Below are positions 55,625 through 62,593 of a stretch of 64,000 nucleotides of DNA, piece by piece. The notes under the pieces are model-generated. The model was not told where the DNA came from and did not search any database. It worked only from the letters and a program-made list of their open reading frames with translations. Within the stretch, counting starts at the first letter, position 1. The number at the start of each line of letters is the position of its first letter. Origin of the DNA: Mangrovicella endophytica (lineage in GTDB: Bacteria > Pseudomonadota > Alphaproteobacteria > Rhizobiales > Rhizobiaceae). Where the stretch lies: contig NZ_PKMZ01000003.1 in assembly GCF_002893625.1 (NCBI RefSeq), positions 372,001 to 436,000 on the forward strand, read 5' to 3'. Position numbers and translations under genes: made by a program.

Positions 55625-56400
55625 TGCGCGTCCTCCCGCTGACCGAACATCGCGGCCATGACGCCGCTCATCGTCATCTCGGCCTTCTCGATGATGGCCG
55701 TGCGCTCGAAGTCGTGGAAGATCTGGACGCGATCGCAGACCTGCAGGATCTCCTCGATCTCGCTCGACAGGATCACCAGCGCGATGCCCTTGTCGCGGGC
55801 GAGCTCCCGGAAGGCGGCATAGAACTTCAGCCGCGTGTTGAGATCGACGCCGCGGGTCGGATCGTTCAGCAGCATCACCCGCGGCTCCAGCGCCAGGAGG
55901 CGGGCGAGCAGCACCTTCTGCTGATTGCCGCCGCTGAGCGCGGTGATCGGCGCGTCCATAGCGGGATAGCGGATCGACAGGAAATCGGTGTAGCCGGCGA
56001 GCGCCCGCCGCTGCTTGCGGCGGTTCAGGATGCCGGCGAGCGAGAAGCGCCGCATCGACGGCAGGCCGAAATTATCCAGCACCGACAGGGCCGGGAAGAT
56101 GCCGGTCGTGCGGCGGTCGCGCGGCAGGTAGACGACGCCGTGGCGGGCCGCCGCGTGGTGATCACGATAGACGGCAGGGCCGCTGCCGGTCATGACCGAC
56201 ACCGTCTCGCCGCCGCGCTTCAATCCGGCAAGGGTGAGCAGGAACTGCTCCTGGCCATGGCCCTCCAACCCGGCGAGGCCGGCGATCTCGCCGGCGCGCA
56301 GGACCCCGGAGATCGGCGCGCGGCCCGGCGCCAGAACGATGCCGTCATAGGTCAGGACTTCAGGGGCCAGGACGTTGGGGCCCGGGACGTCAGTCGGCAT
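55621..56400 (-). CDS. ABC transporter ATP-binding half protein, C-terminal type (degenerate Walker sites)
   Basis: A 259-residue protein equal to the second nucleotide-binding domain of RbsA-type ATPases. Walker A is degenerate (GLEGHGQEQ rather than GxxGxGKS/T), and Walker B reads LLNDPTRG with Asn and Asp in place of Asp-Glu. The signature motif is canonical: LSGGNQQK. It therefore would lend its signature to the partner's Walker A but not hydrolyse ATP at its own. It begins with an 11-base overlap of the upstream half gene's stop (ATGCCGACTGA), which fits coupling. Confidence 0.87.
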   Translation of the reverse strand: MPTDVPGPNVLAPEVLTYDGIVLAPGRAPISGVLRAGEIAGLAGLEGHGQEQFLLTLAGLKRGGETVSVMTGSGPAVYRDHHAAARHGVVYLPRDRRTTGIFPALSVLDNFGLPSMRRFSLAGILNRRKQRRALAGYTDFLSIRYPAMDAPITALSGGNQQKVLLARLLALEPRVMLLNDPTRGVDLNTRLKFYAAFRELARDKGIALVILSSEIEEILQVCDRVQIFHDFERTAIIEKAEMTMSGVMAAMFGQREDAH

Positions 56401-57217
56401 GAAGATGCGCCTCCGGTGCCATGAGGTCGAGGAGGCGCTGGCTCGAGACTGCTTCGCGCCGGAGTGTCTCGACGAGGTGGCCGTTGCGCAGCACGGTCAC
56501 CCGGTCGGACAGGCGCTTCACCTCCTCCAGCCGGTGCGAGATGAAGATCACGACCGCGCCGGCGCGGGCATAATCCTCGACCGTCTCGAAAACGCGGTCG
56601 CGATCGGCGTAGTCGAGCGCCGCCGTCGCCTCGTCGAGGAGGAGGATCGAGGGCAGGCGAGCAAAGGCCCGCGCGATCACCACAATCTGCTGCGCGGCGA
56701 GCGGCAGCGATCCGGCGGGCGCACCCGGATCGATCGGGAAGCGGGCGAGGAGCCCCAGCAGCCGCTCCGCCGCCGCCCTCGTCTGCGTCTTGCTCAAGAC
56801 GCGCCGGACGAACCCGTTGGTGCCGAGGAAGATGTTGTCGGCGACCGTGCGGTGCGGCGCGATGAACACCTCCTGGAACACGGTGGACAAGCCGCGATCC
56901 TGCATCTGGCGCGGCGAGCCCGCGGTGATCTCCCGCCCGTCGAGGAGAAGGCGCCCCTCGCTGGGGGAAACCACGCCCGACAGGATCTTCAGCATGGTGC
57001 TCTTGCCGGAGCCGTTCTCGCCGAGGATCGTGTGGATGCCCGGCGTGAAGGACAGGGACGCGGCACGCAGCGCGACGGTCTCGCCGTAGCGCTTGCCGAT
57101 CCCGTCGAGCACCAGCTCCGACACGGCCGGGCCAGGACGAACGGCATTGCCGCACGCCGCCTCCATCAGCTGATGGACACGTGATCGCTTCCGCTGCTTG
57201 TCCGTTGGATCCGGCAT
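56390..57217 (-). CDS. ABC transporter ATP-binding half protein, N-terminal type (intact Walker sites)
   Basis: A 275-residue protein equal to the first nucleotide-binding domain of RbsA-type ATPases. Walker A is canonical (GENGSGKST), and Walker B is ILLLDEATAAL, but the signature is degenerate (LPLAAQQ instead of LSxGQ). It pairs with the downstream half protein, which has the opposite pattern, to make one complete ATP site. In most relatives the two halves are one protein of about 500 residues; here they are separate genes with an 11-base overlap and the junction lies in the expected linker. An N-terminal extension of about 30 residues precedes the domain. Confidence 0.87.
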   Translation of the reverse strand: MPDPTDKQRKRSRVHQLMEAACGNAVRPGPAVSELVLDGIGKRYGETVALRAASLSFTPGIHTILGENGSGKSTMLKILSGVVSPSEGRLLLDGREITAGSPRQMQDRGLSTVFQEVFIAPHRTVADNIFLGTNGFVRRVLSKTQTRAAAERLLGLLARFPIDPGAPAGSLPLAAQQIVVIARAFARLPSILLLDEATAALDYADRDRVFETVEDYARAGAVVIFISHRLEEVKRLSDRVTVLRNGHLVETLRREAVSSQRLLDLMAPEAHLHAD

Positions 57218-57235
57218 CGGCGTCTTCCAGAGCGT

Positions 57236-57273
57236 CGGACCGGCTGCGTCACGCGCGTGACGCCGCCGGTCCG
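57236..57273 (-). repeat. Long hairpin between the binding-protein gene and the ATPase gene
   Basis: CGGACCGG (57236-57243) pairs with CCGGTCCG (57266-57273), and inside it GCGTCACGC-GCGTGACGC (57246-57263) is an 18-base perfect palindrome, giving about 16-17 bp of stem with one small internal loop (CT/CG). On the minus strand it lies just after the binding-protein stop and before the ATPase start. Such hairpins commonly shield the 3' end of the binding-protein message so that it is made in excess. No T-tract follows. Confidence 0.6.
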
Positions 57274-57280
57274 AGGGACC

Positions 57281-58459
57281 TTATTGCGGGCAGGAGGCCG
57301 GGACCTTGGAGAAGTCGTAGGCCGGCGTTGCCTTGCCGTTCTCGAAGTAGCCGTTCATCAGCTCCTCCGGAAACGGATCGGCCGGCGGGATCGGGAAGAT
57401 CGAAGCCGAGTCCGGCTTCATGCAGTCCTTGTACCAGGTCGGCAGGTCGGCTGCGGTGACCGTCGGCATCGGCGCGATCAGCGTGTTCACCAGCGGCTTC
57501 TGACCGTCGAGGATGCGCAGCGCGACGCGGAAGGCGTTCTGGGCGGCGACATGGGGCGAGACCTCGCCGCCATAGAACTTGAAGGCGTCCTTGTTCTCAT
57601 TCCAGAAGCCGAGCGCGTCGCCCGAGATCGAGGCGGTGATCAGCGGCAACGGCCGACCGGCCTGCTGGAAGGCCTCGGCGATGAAGCGGGCCTCGCTGCC
57701 GGTGGACCAGACGGCATCGATCGGCTGCGGCGTGGTCGCGAGCGCCTGCAGCACCGCCGATTTGGTTGTCGAGCCGGTCCATTCGCCGCTCACCTTGCGG
57801 GCGATGGTCAGATTGCCGGATTCGCTGACGGCCTTGTCGAGGCCGGCATTCTCCTGCTGCACCAGCGGATGGCCTGAGATACCCTCGACCTGGAGGATTG
57901 CACCACCATTCGGCAGCGCTGCGGCGATGCCCTTGCCCATCTGGTAGCCCCAGAGGTTCTGGTTGTGCATGACGTTGATGGCGGCCGGCGTCGTCACGGC
58001 GCCGGCGCTGGTGATGACGGGAATGCCGGCCTTGGCGGCGTCCTCGATCACGGCGTTCAGCGCGGTCGGCGAGCCGGCAATGGTGGTGATCACCGAGCAG
58101 CCCTGCTCGATGAAGGCGCGGATCTGCGAGATCTGCTGGGTGGCGTCGCCATTGGAGTCGGACACGACGAACTCGGACACGTCGCCCGCCGCCTTGGCGG
58201 CATCGACGAGGCGCGCCAGTTCGGCGTTGAAGGTCACGCGCCAGGGATTGCCCATGTAGGATTCTGAATGGCACCAGCGCCACGGCTTGGCGGGCGCCTT
58301 GAAGTCGCCAAGCTGCGCCGGCTGGACTTCAACGGCATCGGTGTAGAGCGCCTGGAGGTCAGCCGGCAGGGCGCTCTTGGCGTCCTGCGCTGCGGCCGGC
58401 CCTGCGAGCATGACGAGGGTAGAGGCCATCAGGCCCAGGTGCATGCGGCGCATCAGCAT
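57281..58459 (-). CDS. Periplasmic sugar-type substrate-binding protein (ABC importer)
   Basis: A 392-residue type I periplasmic binding protein (ribose/xylose-binding-like). A signal peptide (about residues 1-25, MLMRRMHLGLMASTLVMLAGPAAA, cut before QD) precedes the mature part with the family pattern of strands (ISQIRAFIEQGCSVITTIAGSP; AAKAGIPVITSAGA; IDAVWSTGSEARFIAEAFQQAG). Three to four cysteines in the mature part could form disulfides. It is the first gene of the importer operon. The start at 58459 follows GGAGG; a longer frame to 58474 is less likely. Ligand unknown; with a CoA-transferase gene controlled from the same gap, it need not be a sugar. Confidence 0.9.
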   Translation of the reverse strand: MLMRRMHLGLMASTLVMLAGPAAAQDAKSALPADLQALYTDAVEVQPAQLGDFKAPAKPWRWCHSESYMGNPWRVTFNAELARLVDAAKAAGDVSEFVVSDSNGDATQQISQIRAFIEQGCSVITTIAGSPTALNAVIEDAAKAGIPVITSAGAVTTPAAINVMHNQNLWGYQMGKGIAAALPNGGAILQVEGISGHPLVQQENAGLDKAVSESGNLTIARKVSGEWTGSTTKSAVLQALATTPQPIDAVWSTGSEARFIAEAFQQAGRPLPLITASISGDALGFWNENKDAFKFYGGEVSPHVAAQNAFRVALRILDGQKPLVNTLIAPMPTVTAADLPTWYKDCMKPDSASIFPIPPADPFPEELMNGYFENGKATPAYDFSKVPASCPQ

Positions 58460-58507
58460 GGTCAGTCCTCCCACTGGACGACCTCCCGTCGTCCTTCATT
58501 GATGAAA

Positions 58508-58536
58508 TTCGTATTCATTTCTGCATAGGACGTCAA
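58508..58536 (-). promoter_or_regulatory. Candidate promoter for the ABC importer operon
   Basis: On the minus strand, -35 TTGACG (58536-58531), a 17-base spacer, and -10 TACGAA (58513-58508) lie upstream of the binding-protein gene. This is the most credible sigma-70 match in the divergent gap. The LacI-type operator is about 52 bases upstream of the -35, so repression there may act mainly on the opposite transcript or through looping. Confidence 0.45.
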
Positions 58537-58587
58537 TCGACGGAGTTGAGCGTCCTCATCCACGACGCAAGCTCTCTCCACCTGAGA

Positions 58588-58601
58588 TGTTAGCGCTAAC
58601 A
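58588..58601. promoter_or_regulatory. LacI-family operator in the importer/CoA-transferase gap
   Basis: TGTTAGCGCTAACA is a perfect 14-base palindrome with the central CG typical of LacI-family operators. It lies in the 210-base divergent region between the binding-protein gene and the CoA-transferase gene. A one-mismatch copy lies upstream of the MFS gene. The LacI-family gene at 51500 is the obvious candidate regulator. Confidence 0.75.
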
Positions 58602-58669
58602 CTAGACAAGGCGGCTGGCTAGAGTACCCTTGGCGCAATCGCGGGAATCATCGGGAAGCAAGCAGCGTT

Positions 58670-59929
58670 ATGGGCATATTGTCGGGATTTCGGGTTCTGG
58701 ATTGCTCCATCGCCATGGCCGGGCCTTTCGCGGCGCAGCGCCTGGGCGATCTCGGCGCCGACGTCGTCAAGGTCGAGCCGGTCACCGGCGAGTGGCAGCG
58801 CCACGTCGCCGCGGGCGGTGCGGAGGGCAACAAGGTCAACGTCTCCTTCCTCTCGCTCAACCGCAACAAGCGCTCGCTCGCCGTCGACCTGAAGAACCCG
58901 GATGGCAAGGCGGTGCTGCTGGAACTGGTACGCACGGCCGACGTCTTCCTGCAGAATTACCGGCCCGGCGTCGCCAAGCGTCTCGGCGTCGACTACGAGA
59001 CCCTGTCGGCGATCAACCCGCGCCTCGTCTATGTCTCGATGTCCGGCTATGGCGAGGATGGTCCCTATGTGAACCGGCCGGGCCAGGATCTGGTGCTCCA
59101 GGGCATGTCGGGGGCAATGCTCTCAGCAGGGCGCGAGGGCGAACCGCCGACGGCCGCCGGCCAGTATCTCGTCGATGCCGTGACCGCCTACACCGCCTTC
59201 GAGGGCGCACTGGCCGCGCTGCTCCACCGTGAGCGCACCGGCGAGGGCCAGCTCGTCCAGGTCAACATGCTCGATGCCATCACGACGCTCCAGATGCAGG
59301 AGCTGTCGGTCTTCACCGTCGGCGGCAAGCCGCAGCAGCGCTCGGCCGAGCCGCATGCGCATGTCTATATCCGCTCTCCCTATGGCGCCTTCGCCACCAG
59401 CGACGGTTTCATCATCGTCGCCTTCCCCAAGCTGAAGACGCTGGGCGAGGTGATCGGCGAGGAGAGCTTCCTGTCCATGGCGGACGACGTCGACACCTGG
59501 ACGCGCCGCGACGAGATCTTCGCCAAGACGCGCGAGAAGCTGGTCACCAAGACCTCCGCCGAATGGCTGGAGCGGCTGCGGGCTGCCGACATCTGGTGTG
59601 GTCCGGTCTATGGCTATGCCGACCTCGTCGCGGACGAGCAGATCCGTCACAACGGCACCTTCGTCGAATACGACCATCCGACCGAGGGCCGCGTGAAGAC
59701 GCCGGGCTTCCCGATCAAGTTCTCCAAGACGCCGTCCACCGTCGAGCGCGGCGCCCCGCAGGTCGGCGAGCACACGCGGCAGATCCTCGCCGAGGCCGGC
59801 TATGATGCCGCGCGGATCGACAGCCTTCTCTCCTCCGGCGCCGTCGGCTCGCTGCAGGGCGAGGGCGATGCGGCCGGCTTCTCCGGCGGGGCCGATGTCG
59901 CTCCGGCGGGGAAGGAGGCGGCTCGATGA
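58670..59929 (+). CDS. CaiB/BaiF-type CoA-transferase (family III)
   Basis: A 419-residue class III CoA-transferase. The N-terminal start GFRVLDCSIAMAGPFAAQRLGDLGADVVKVEP is a classic family motif, and Asp in RPGQDLVLQGMSG fits the catalytic aspartate that forms the acyl-anhydride. YGEDGPYVNRPG and LVQVNMLDA are also family segments. It moves CoA from an acyl-CoA to a carboxylic acid. A Gly/Ala-rich C-terminal tail of about 30 residues is unusual. Its stop overlaps the hydratase start (ATGA). Specific substrates are unknown; with CaiD next to it, carnitine-like acids are one candidate. Confidence 0.9.
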   Translation: MGILSGFRVLDCSIAMAGPFAAQRLGDLGADVVKVEPVTGEWQRHVAAGGAEGNKVNVSFLSLNRNKRSLAVDLKNPDGKAVLLELVRTADVFLQNYRPGVAKRLGVDYETLSAINPRLVYVSMSGYGEDGPYVNRPGQDLVLQGMSGAMLSAGREGEPPTAAGQYLVDAVTAYTAFEGALAALLHRERTGEGQLVQVNMLDAITTLQMQELSVFTVGGKPQQRSAEPHAHVYIRSPYGAFATSDGFIIVAFPKLKTLGEVIGEESFLSMADDVDTWTRRDEIFAKTREKLVTKTSAEWLERLRAADIWCGPVYGYADLVADEQIRHNGTFVEYDHPTEGRVKTPGFPIKFSKTPSTVERGAPQVGEHTRQILAEAGYDAARIDSLLSSGAVGSLQGEGDAAGFSGGADVAPAGKEAAR

Positions 59930-60702
59930 GCGAGTCCTCCGACGTCATCTTCGAAGTCGACGGCGCGGTCGCGACCATCACGCTGAACCGGCCGCGCAAG
60001 CTGAATGCCGTAACGCCGGCCATGGCGGATGCGATTGTCGCCGCGGTGGAGGAATGCAACGCCTCCGACACGATCCGCTGCGTCATCGTCACCGGGGCCG
60101 GCGAGCGCGCCTTCTGCGCCGGGTCCGACATCGCCGAGCTCGACACCTATGAGACGCCGTGGGAGTTCCGCAACCGGCCTGACTACTGCGACGCCATCCG
60201 CCGGCTGCTGAAGCCCTCCATCGCGGCGGTGAACGGCTATGCCTTTGGCGGCGGTCTCGAAACGGCGATGAGCTGCGACATCCGCATTGCCTCGGCCAAC
60301 GCCCAGTTCGCCGCGCCGGAAATCAAGCTCGGCTGGATCGGCGGCGGCGGCATGGCAACGAGCCTTGCCCATTCGATCGGCGCGTCCAATGCCGCCTTGA
60401 TGCTGATGACAGGTGATCCGATCGACGCCGCCAAGGCGGAGCGGTGGAGCCTCGTCAGCGAGGTGGTTCCGCTGGAAGAGCTTCTGCCGCGCGCAAAAGC
60501 CCTGGCCAAAACGATCGCGGCGCGCGCGCCGATCGCGGCGGAGACCGCCAAAGTCAATCTCAAGGCAGCCTATGCGATGTCCAAGGAGCAGGCGATCGAA
60601 TATGAGCGCGACCTCCAGACGATCTGCTTTGCCACTGCGGATGCGGCCGAGGGCCGGGCGGCCTTCAAGGAGAAGCGCGCGCCGAAGTTCCGGCGGCGCT
60701 GA
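59926..60702 (+). CDS. Enoyl-CoA hydratase/isomerase family protein (CaiD-like)
   Basis: A 258-residue crotonase-fold protein. Oxyanion-hole segments are AFCAGSDIAEL and NGYAFGGGLETAMSCD, and the two expected acid residues are the Glu in GGGLETAM and the Glu in APEIKLGWIGGGG. It would hydrate or dehydrate a short acyl-CoA made by the neighbouring CoA-transferase, with no thioesterase, dehydrogenase or ligase gene in the visible cluster. The start overlaps the CoA-transferase stop by four bases (ATGA), so the pair is translated together. Confidence 0.88.
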   Translation: MSESSDVIFEVDGAVATITLNRPRKLNAVTPAMADAIVAAVEECNASDTIRCVIVTGAGERAFCAGSDIAELDTYETPWEFRNRPDYCDAIRRLLKPSIAAVNGYAFGGGLETAMSCDIRIASANAQFAAPEIKLGWIGGGGMATSLAHSIGASNAALMLMTGDPIDAAKAERWSLVSEVVPLEELLPRAKALAKTIAARAPIAAETAKVNLKAAYAMSKEQAIEYERDLQTICFATADAAEGRAAFKEKRAPKFRRR

Positions 60703-61077
60703 AGGCGGCAAACGGCCCGGCGTCGCGGCTGCCTTCTGAACCGAGGCAGCCTCCTCGTCCGAGACCATGCCTCCGCAGCCGCAATGGCTCGCGCCAGCAC
60801 CGGCTCCGGATTTTCGGGCCGGGAGCATACGAACTGTCCCTCGTGACTGCGGCCGGCCGGCTATGCGGCGGATCAGACAACCAGCGCGGTGCAATGTTAG
60901 CGCTCACATTTTTGTAGACATTGCCCTGCGCGCTGGTCATGGTGCGCCGCGCACCGGGAGGGACGGGCTGCAGGCCGGAGGTGGTTGTCGCTACGGGGAC
61001 CGTGCGTGTCGCCGCGCCCCGCTGATGCCTGCGGCCGATCCGGCGGCATCAAGTGTAAAATCAAGAGGGAGGGCGCC
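60703..61077. other. Gap before the MFS gene with a LacI-type site
   Basis: This 375-base gap has no credible ORF. It contains a LacI-type operator-like sequence at 60895-60908 (listed separately) followed by TTTTTG and a low-GC patch that may hold a promoter. Small GC hairpins are present, but none has a terminator T-tract except weakly around 60908-60913. It should contain the end of the CoA-transferase unit and the MFS promoter. Confidence 0.5.
60895..60908. promoter_or_regulatory. Second LacI-family operator upstream of the MFS gene
   Basis: TGTTAGCGCTCACA differs by one base from the perfect palindrome at 58588. It sits 170 bases upstream of the MFS start. Two near-identical sites in a 2.3-kb region, each upstream of a transport or CoA-transferase gene, suggest a shared regulator. 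Confidence 0.65.
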
Positions 61078-62397
61078 ATGACGACGACGCGGACAGTCGA
61101 CGAGCGCGGACTGAAGAGCACCATTCTCGCCAGCACGCTCGGCACGGTGGTGGAGTGGTATGACTTCATCCTCTATGCGACCGCGGCGGCGCTGGTCTTC
61201 AACAAGATCTTCTTTCCGCAGTTCGATCCCGTCGCGGGCACGATCGCGGCCTTCGCCACCTACTCCGTCGGCTTCCTAGTGCGCCCGCTCGGCGGCATCC
61301 TCTTCGGCTGGATGGGCGACAAGGTCGGCCGCAAGCCGGTGCTTCTCATTACGATCCTGATCATGGGCATCAGCACGCTCCTCATCGGCCTGCTGCCGAC
61401 CTATGATCAGGTCGGCCTCTGGGCGCCTGCGATGCTGATCGCCTTGCGCATCGCGCAAGGGCTCGGCGCCGGCGCCGAATATGCCGGTGCCGTGGTCATG
61501 GCCGCCGAGGCCGCGCCGCGGCGTCGCGGCTTCTTCGCCGCCATGCCCGCCGCTGCCGTTGACGTCGCGACGGTGCTCTCCTCCGGCATGTTCGCGCTCT
61601 TTGCGCTGATGCCCGAGGAGCCCTTCATGTCCTGGGGCTGGCGCGTGCCCTTCCTGCTGAGCGTGGTGATCCTTGCCCTAGGCGTCTACATCCGCCGCCG
61701 CGTGCCGGAATCGCCGGAATTCGTCGCACTGAAGGAGGAAAGCCGCGAGTCGCGCCTGCCGGTGGTCGAGCTCCTGCGCGATCATCCGCGCACCGTCCTC
61801 GCGGCCATGGGCGCCAATCTGGCGCCGAACCTCTCCTACGTTTTCCAGACCTTCACGCTGGCCTATGCGACCTCGCAGCTGGGCTTCCCGCGCGAAATCG
61901 TCCTGATCGGCGTCATCATGTCGAGCGTCGTCGGCGCGCTGACCTGCGTGATGTTCGGCGCCCTGTCGGACCGTTATGGACGCGGCCCGGTGATGATCAT
62001 CGGTGCCGGCTTCTCGACGCTCTACAGCCTAGTCTACTTTCAGCTTCTCGGCGCCGGAACGCCCTGGCTCGCGGTGCTCCTGATCGTCGTCGGCCACGCT
62101 ATTGGCGCGCGGTCGTCCTTCGGCGTGCAGCCGGCCTTCTACTGCGACATCTTCCCGGCACGGGTGCGTTACAGCGCCATCGCCTTCGCCCGCGAGGTGA
62201 CGGGCGCGCTCCTCGTCGGGCCGCTGCCGCTCGTGGCGACGGCTCTCGTCGGCTGGACCGGTGGCTCGGCCTGGCCGGTGGCACTGATCACGGCAACCTA
62301 CAGCTTCGTGACGCTGATCTCCGTGGCGTTGACGCCGCGGGCGATTGCCGCCGACGCCCGCGCTCGCACCCGGGCCGGCCGGCTGCAGCCGGCATAA
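61078..62397 (+). CDS. MFS transporter, metabolite:H+ symporter family
   Basis: A 439-residue MHS-family symporter with twelve predicted helices. Family features are the start LGTVVEWYDFILYATAAALVFNKIFFP, the loop motif GWMGDKVGRKPVL (GDRxGRR-like) between helices 2 and 3, and the second-half copy GALSDRYGRGPVM. Relatives move organic acids, shikimate, betaine/proline or alpha-ketoglutarate with protons. It lies behind a LacI-type operator. The ATG at 61078 is preceded by GAGGGAGGG; an open upstream extension was rejected. Confidence 0.92.
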   Translation: MTTTRTVDERGLKSTILASTLGTVVEWYDFILYATAAALVFNKIFFPQFDPVAGTIAAFATYSVGFLVRPLGGILFGWMGDKVGRKPVLLITILIMGISTLLIGLLPTYDQVGLWAPAMLIALRIAQGLGAGAEYAGAVVMAAEAAPRRRGFFAAMPAAAVDVATVLSSGMFALFALMPEEPFMSWGWRVPFLLSVVILALGVYIRRRVPESPEFVALKEESRESRLPVVELLRDHPRTVLAAMGANLAPNLSYVFQTFTLAYATSQLGFPREIVLIGVIMSSVVGALTCVMFGALSDRYGRGPVMIIGAGFSTLYSLVYFQLLGAGTPWLAVLLIVVGHAIGARSSFGVQPAFYCDIFPARVRYSAIAFAREVTGALLVGPLPLVATALVGWTGGSAWPVALITATYSFVTLISVALTPRAIAADARARTRAGRLQPA

Positions 62398-62406
62398 GCG
62401 CTTCCA

Positions 62407-62443
62407 AGCAGGGCGGCGCGGCAACGCGCCGCCGTCCCCTGCT
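62407..62443 (+). terminator. Hairpin after the MFS gene
   Basis: GGCGGCGCG (62412-62420) and CGCGCCGCC (62425-62433) form a perfect 9-bp stem with a GCAA tetraloop, extended outside by AGCAGG and CCTGCT. No T-tract follows, but stem strength suggests a transcript end after the MFS gene, 10 bases past its stop. Confidence 0.55.
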
Positions 62444-62593
62444 GAGGACGGGCGGCGCTAAGCTGGCGGACGGACACGCCCGACACGCGACGCAAAGCGA
62501 TGCCGCGGCTGTCGATCCCGGCCGGAACGGCTATACCCCTCGCAAAGCCGCAGGCCTGCGCCGCGGCTCGTCCGAGGCTCCAATCCGTCCCGA

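Noticed and set aside
56390-56400. Frameshift error in one rbsA-like gene
   Set aside because: The second half starts with its own ATG, the overlap ATGCCGACTGA looks like coupling, the junction is in the natural linker, and the two halves have complementary motif losses. Read data would settle it.
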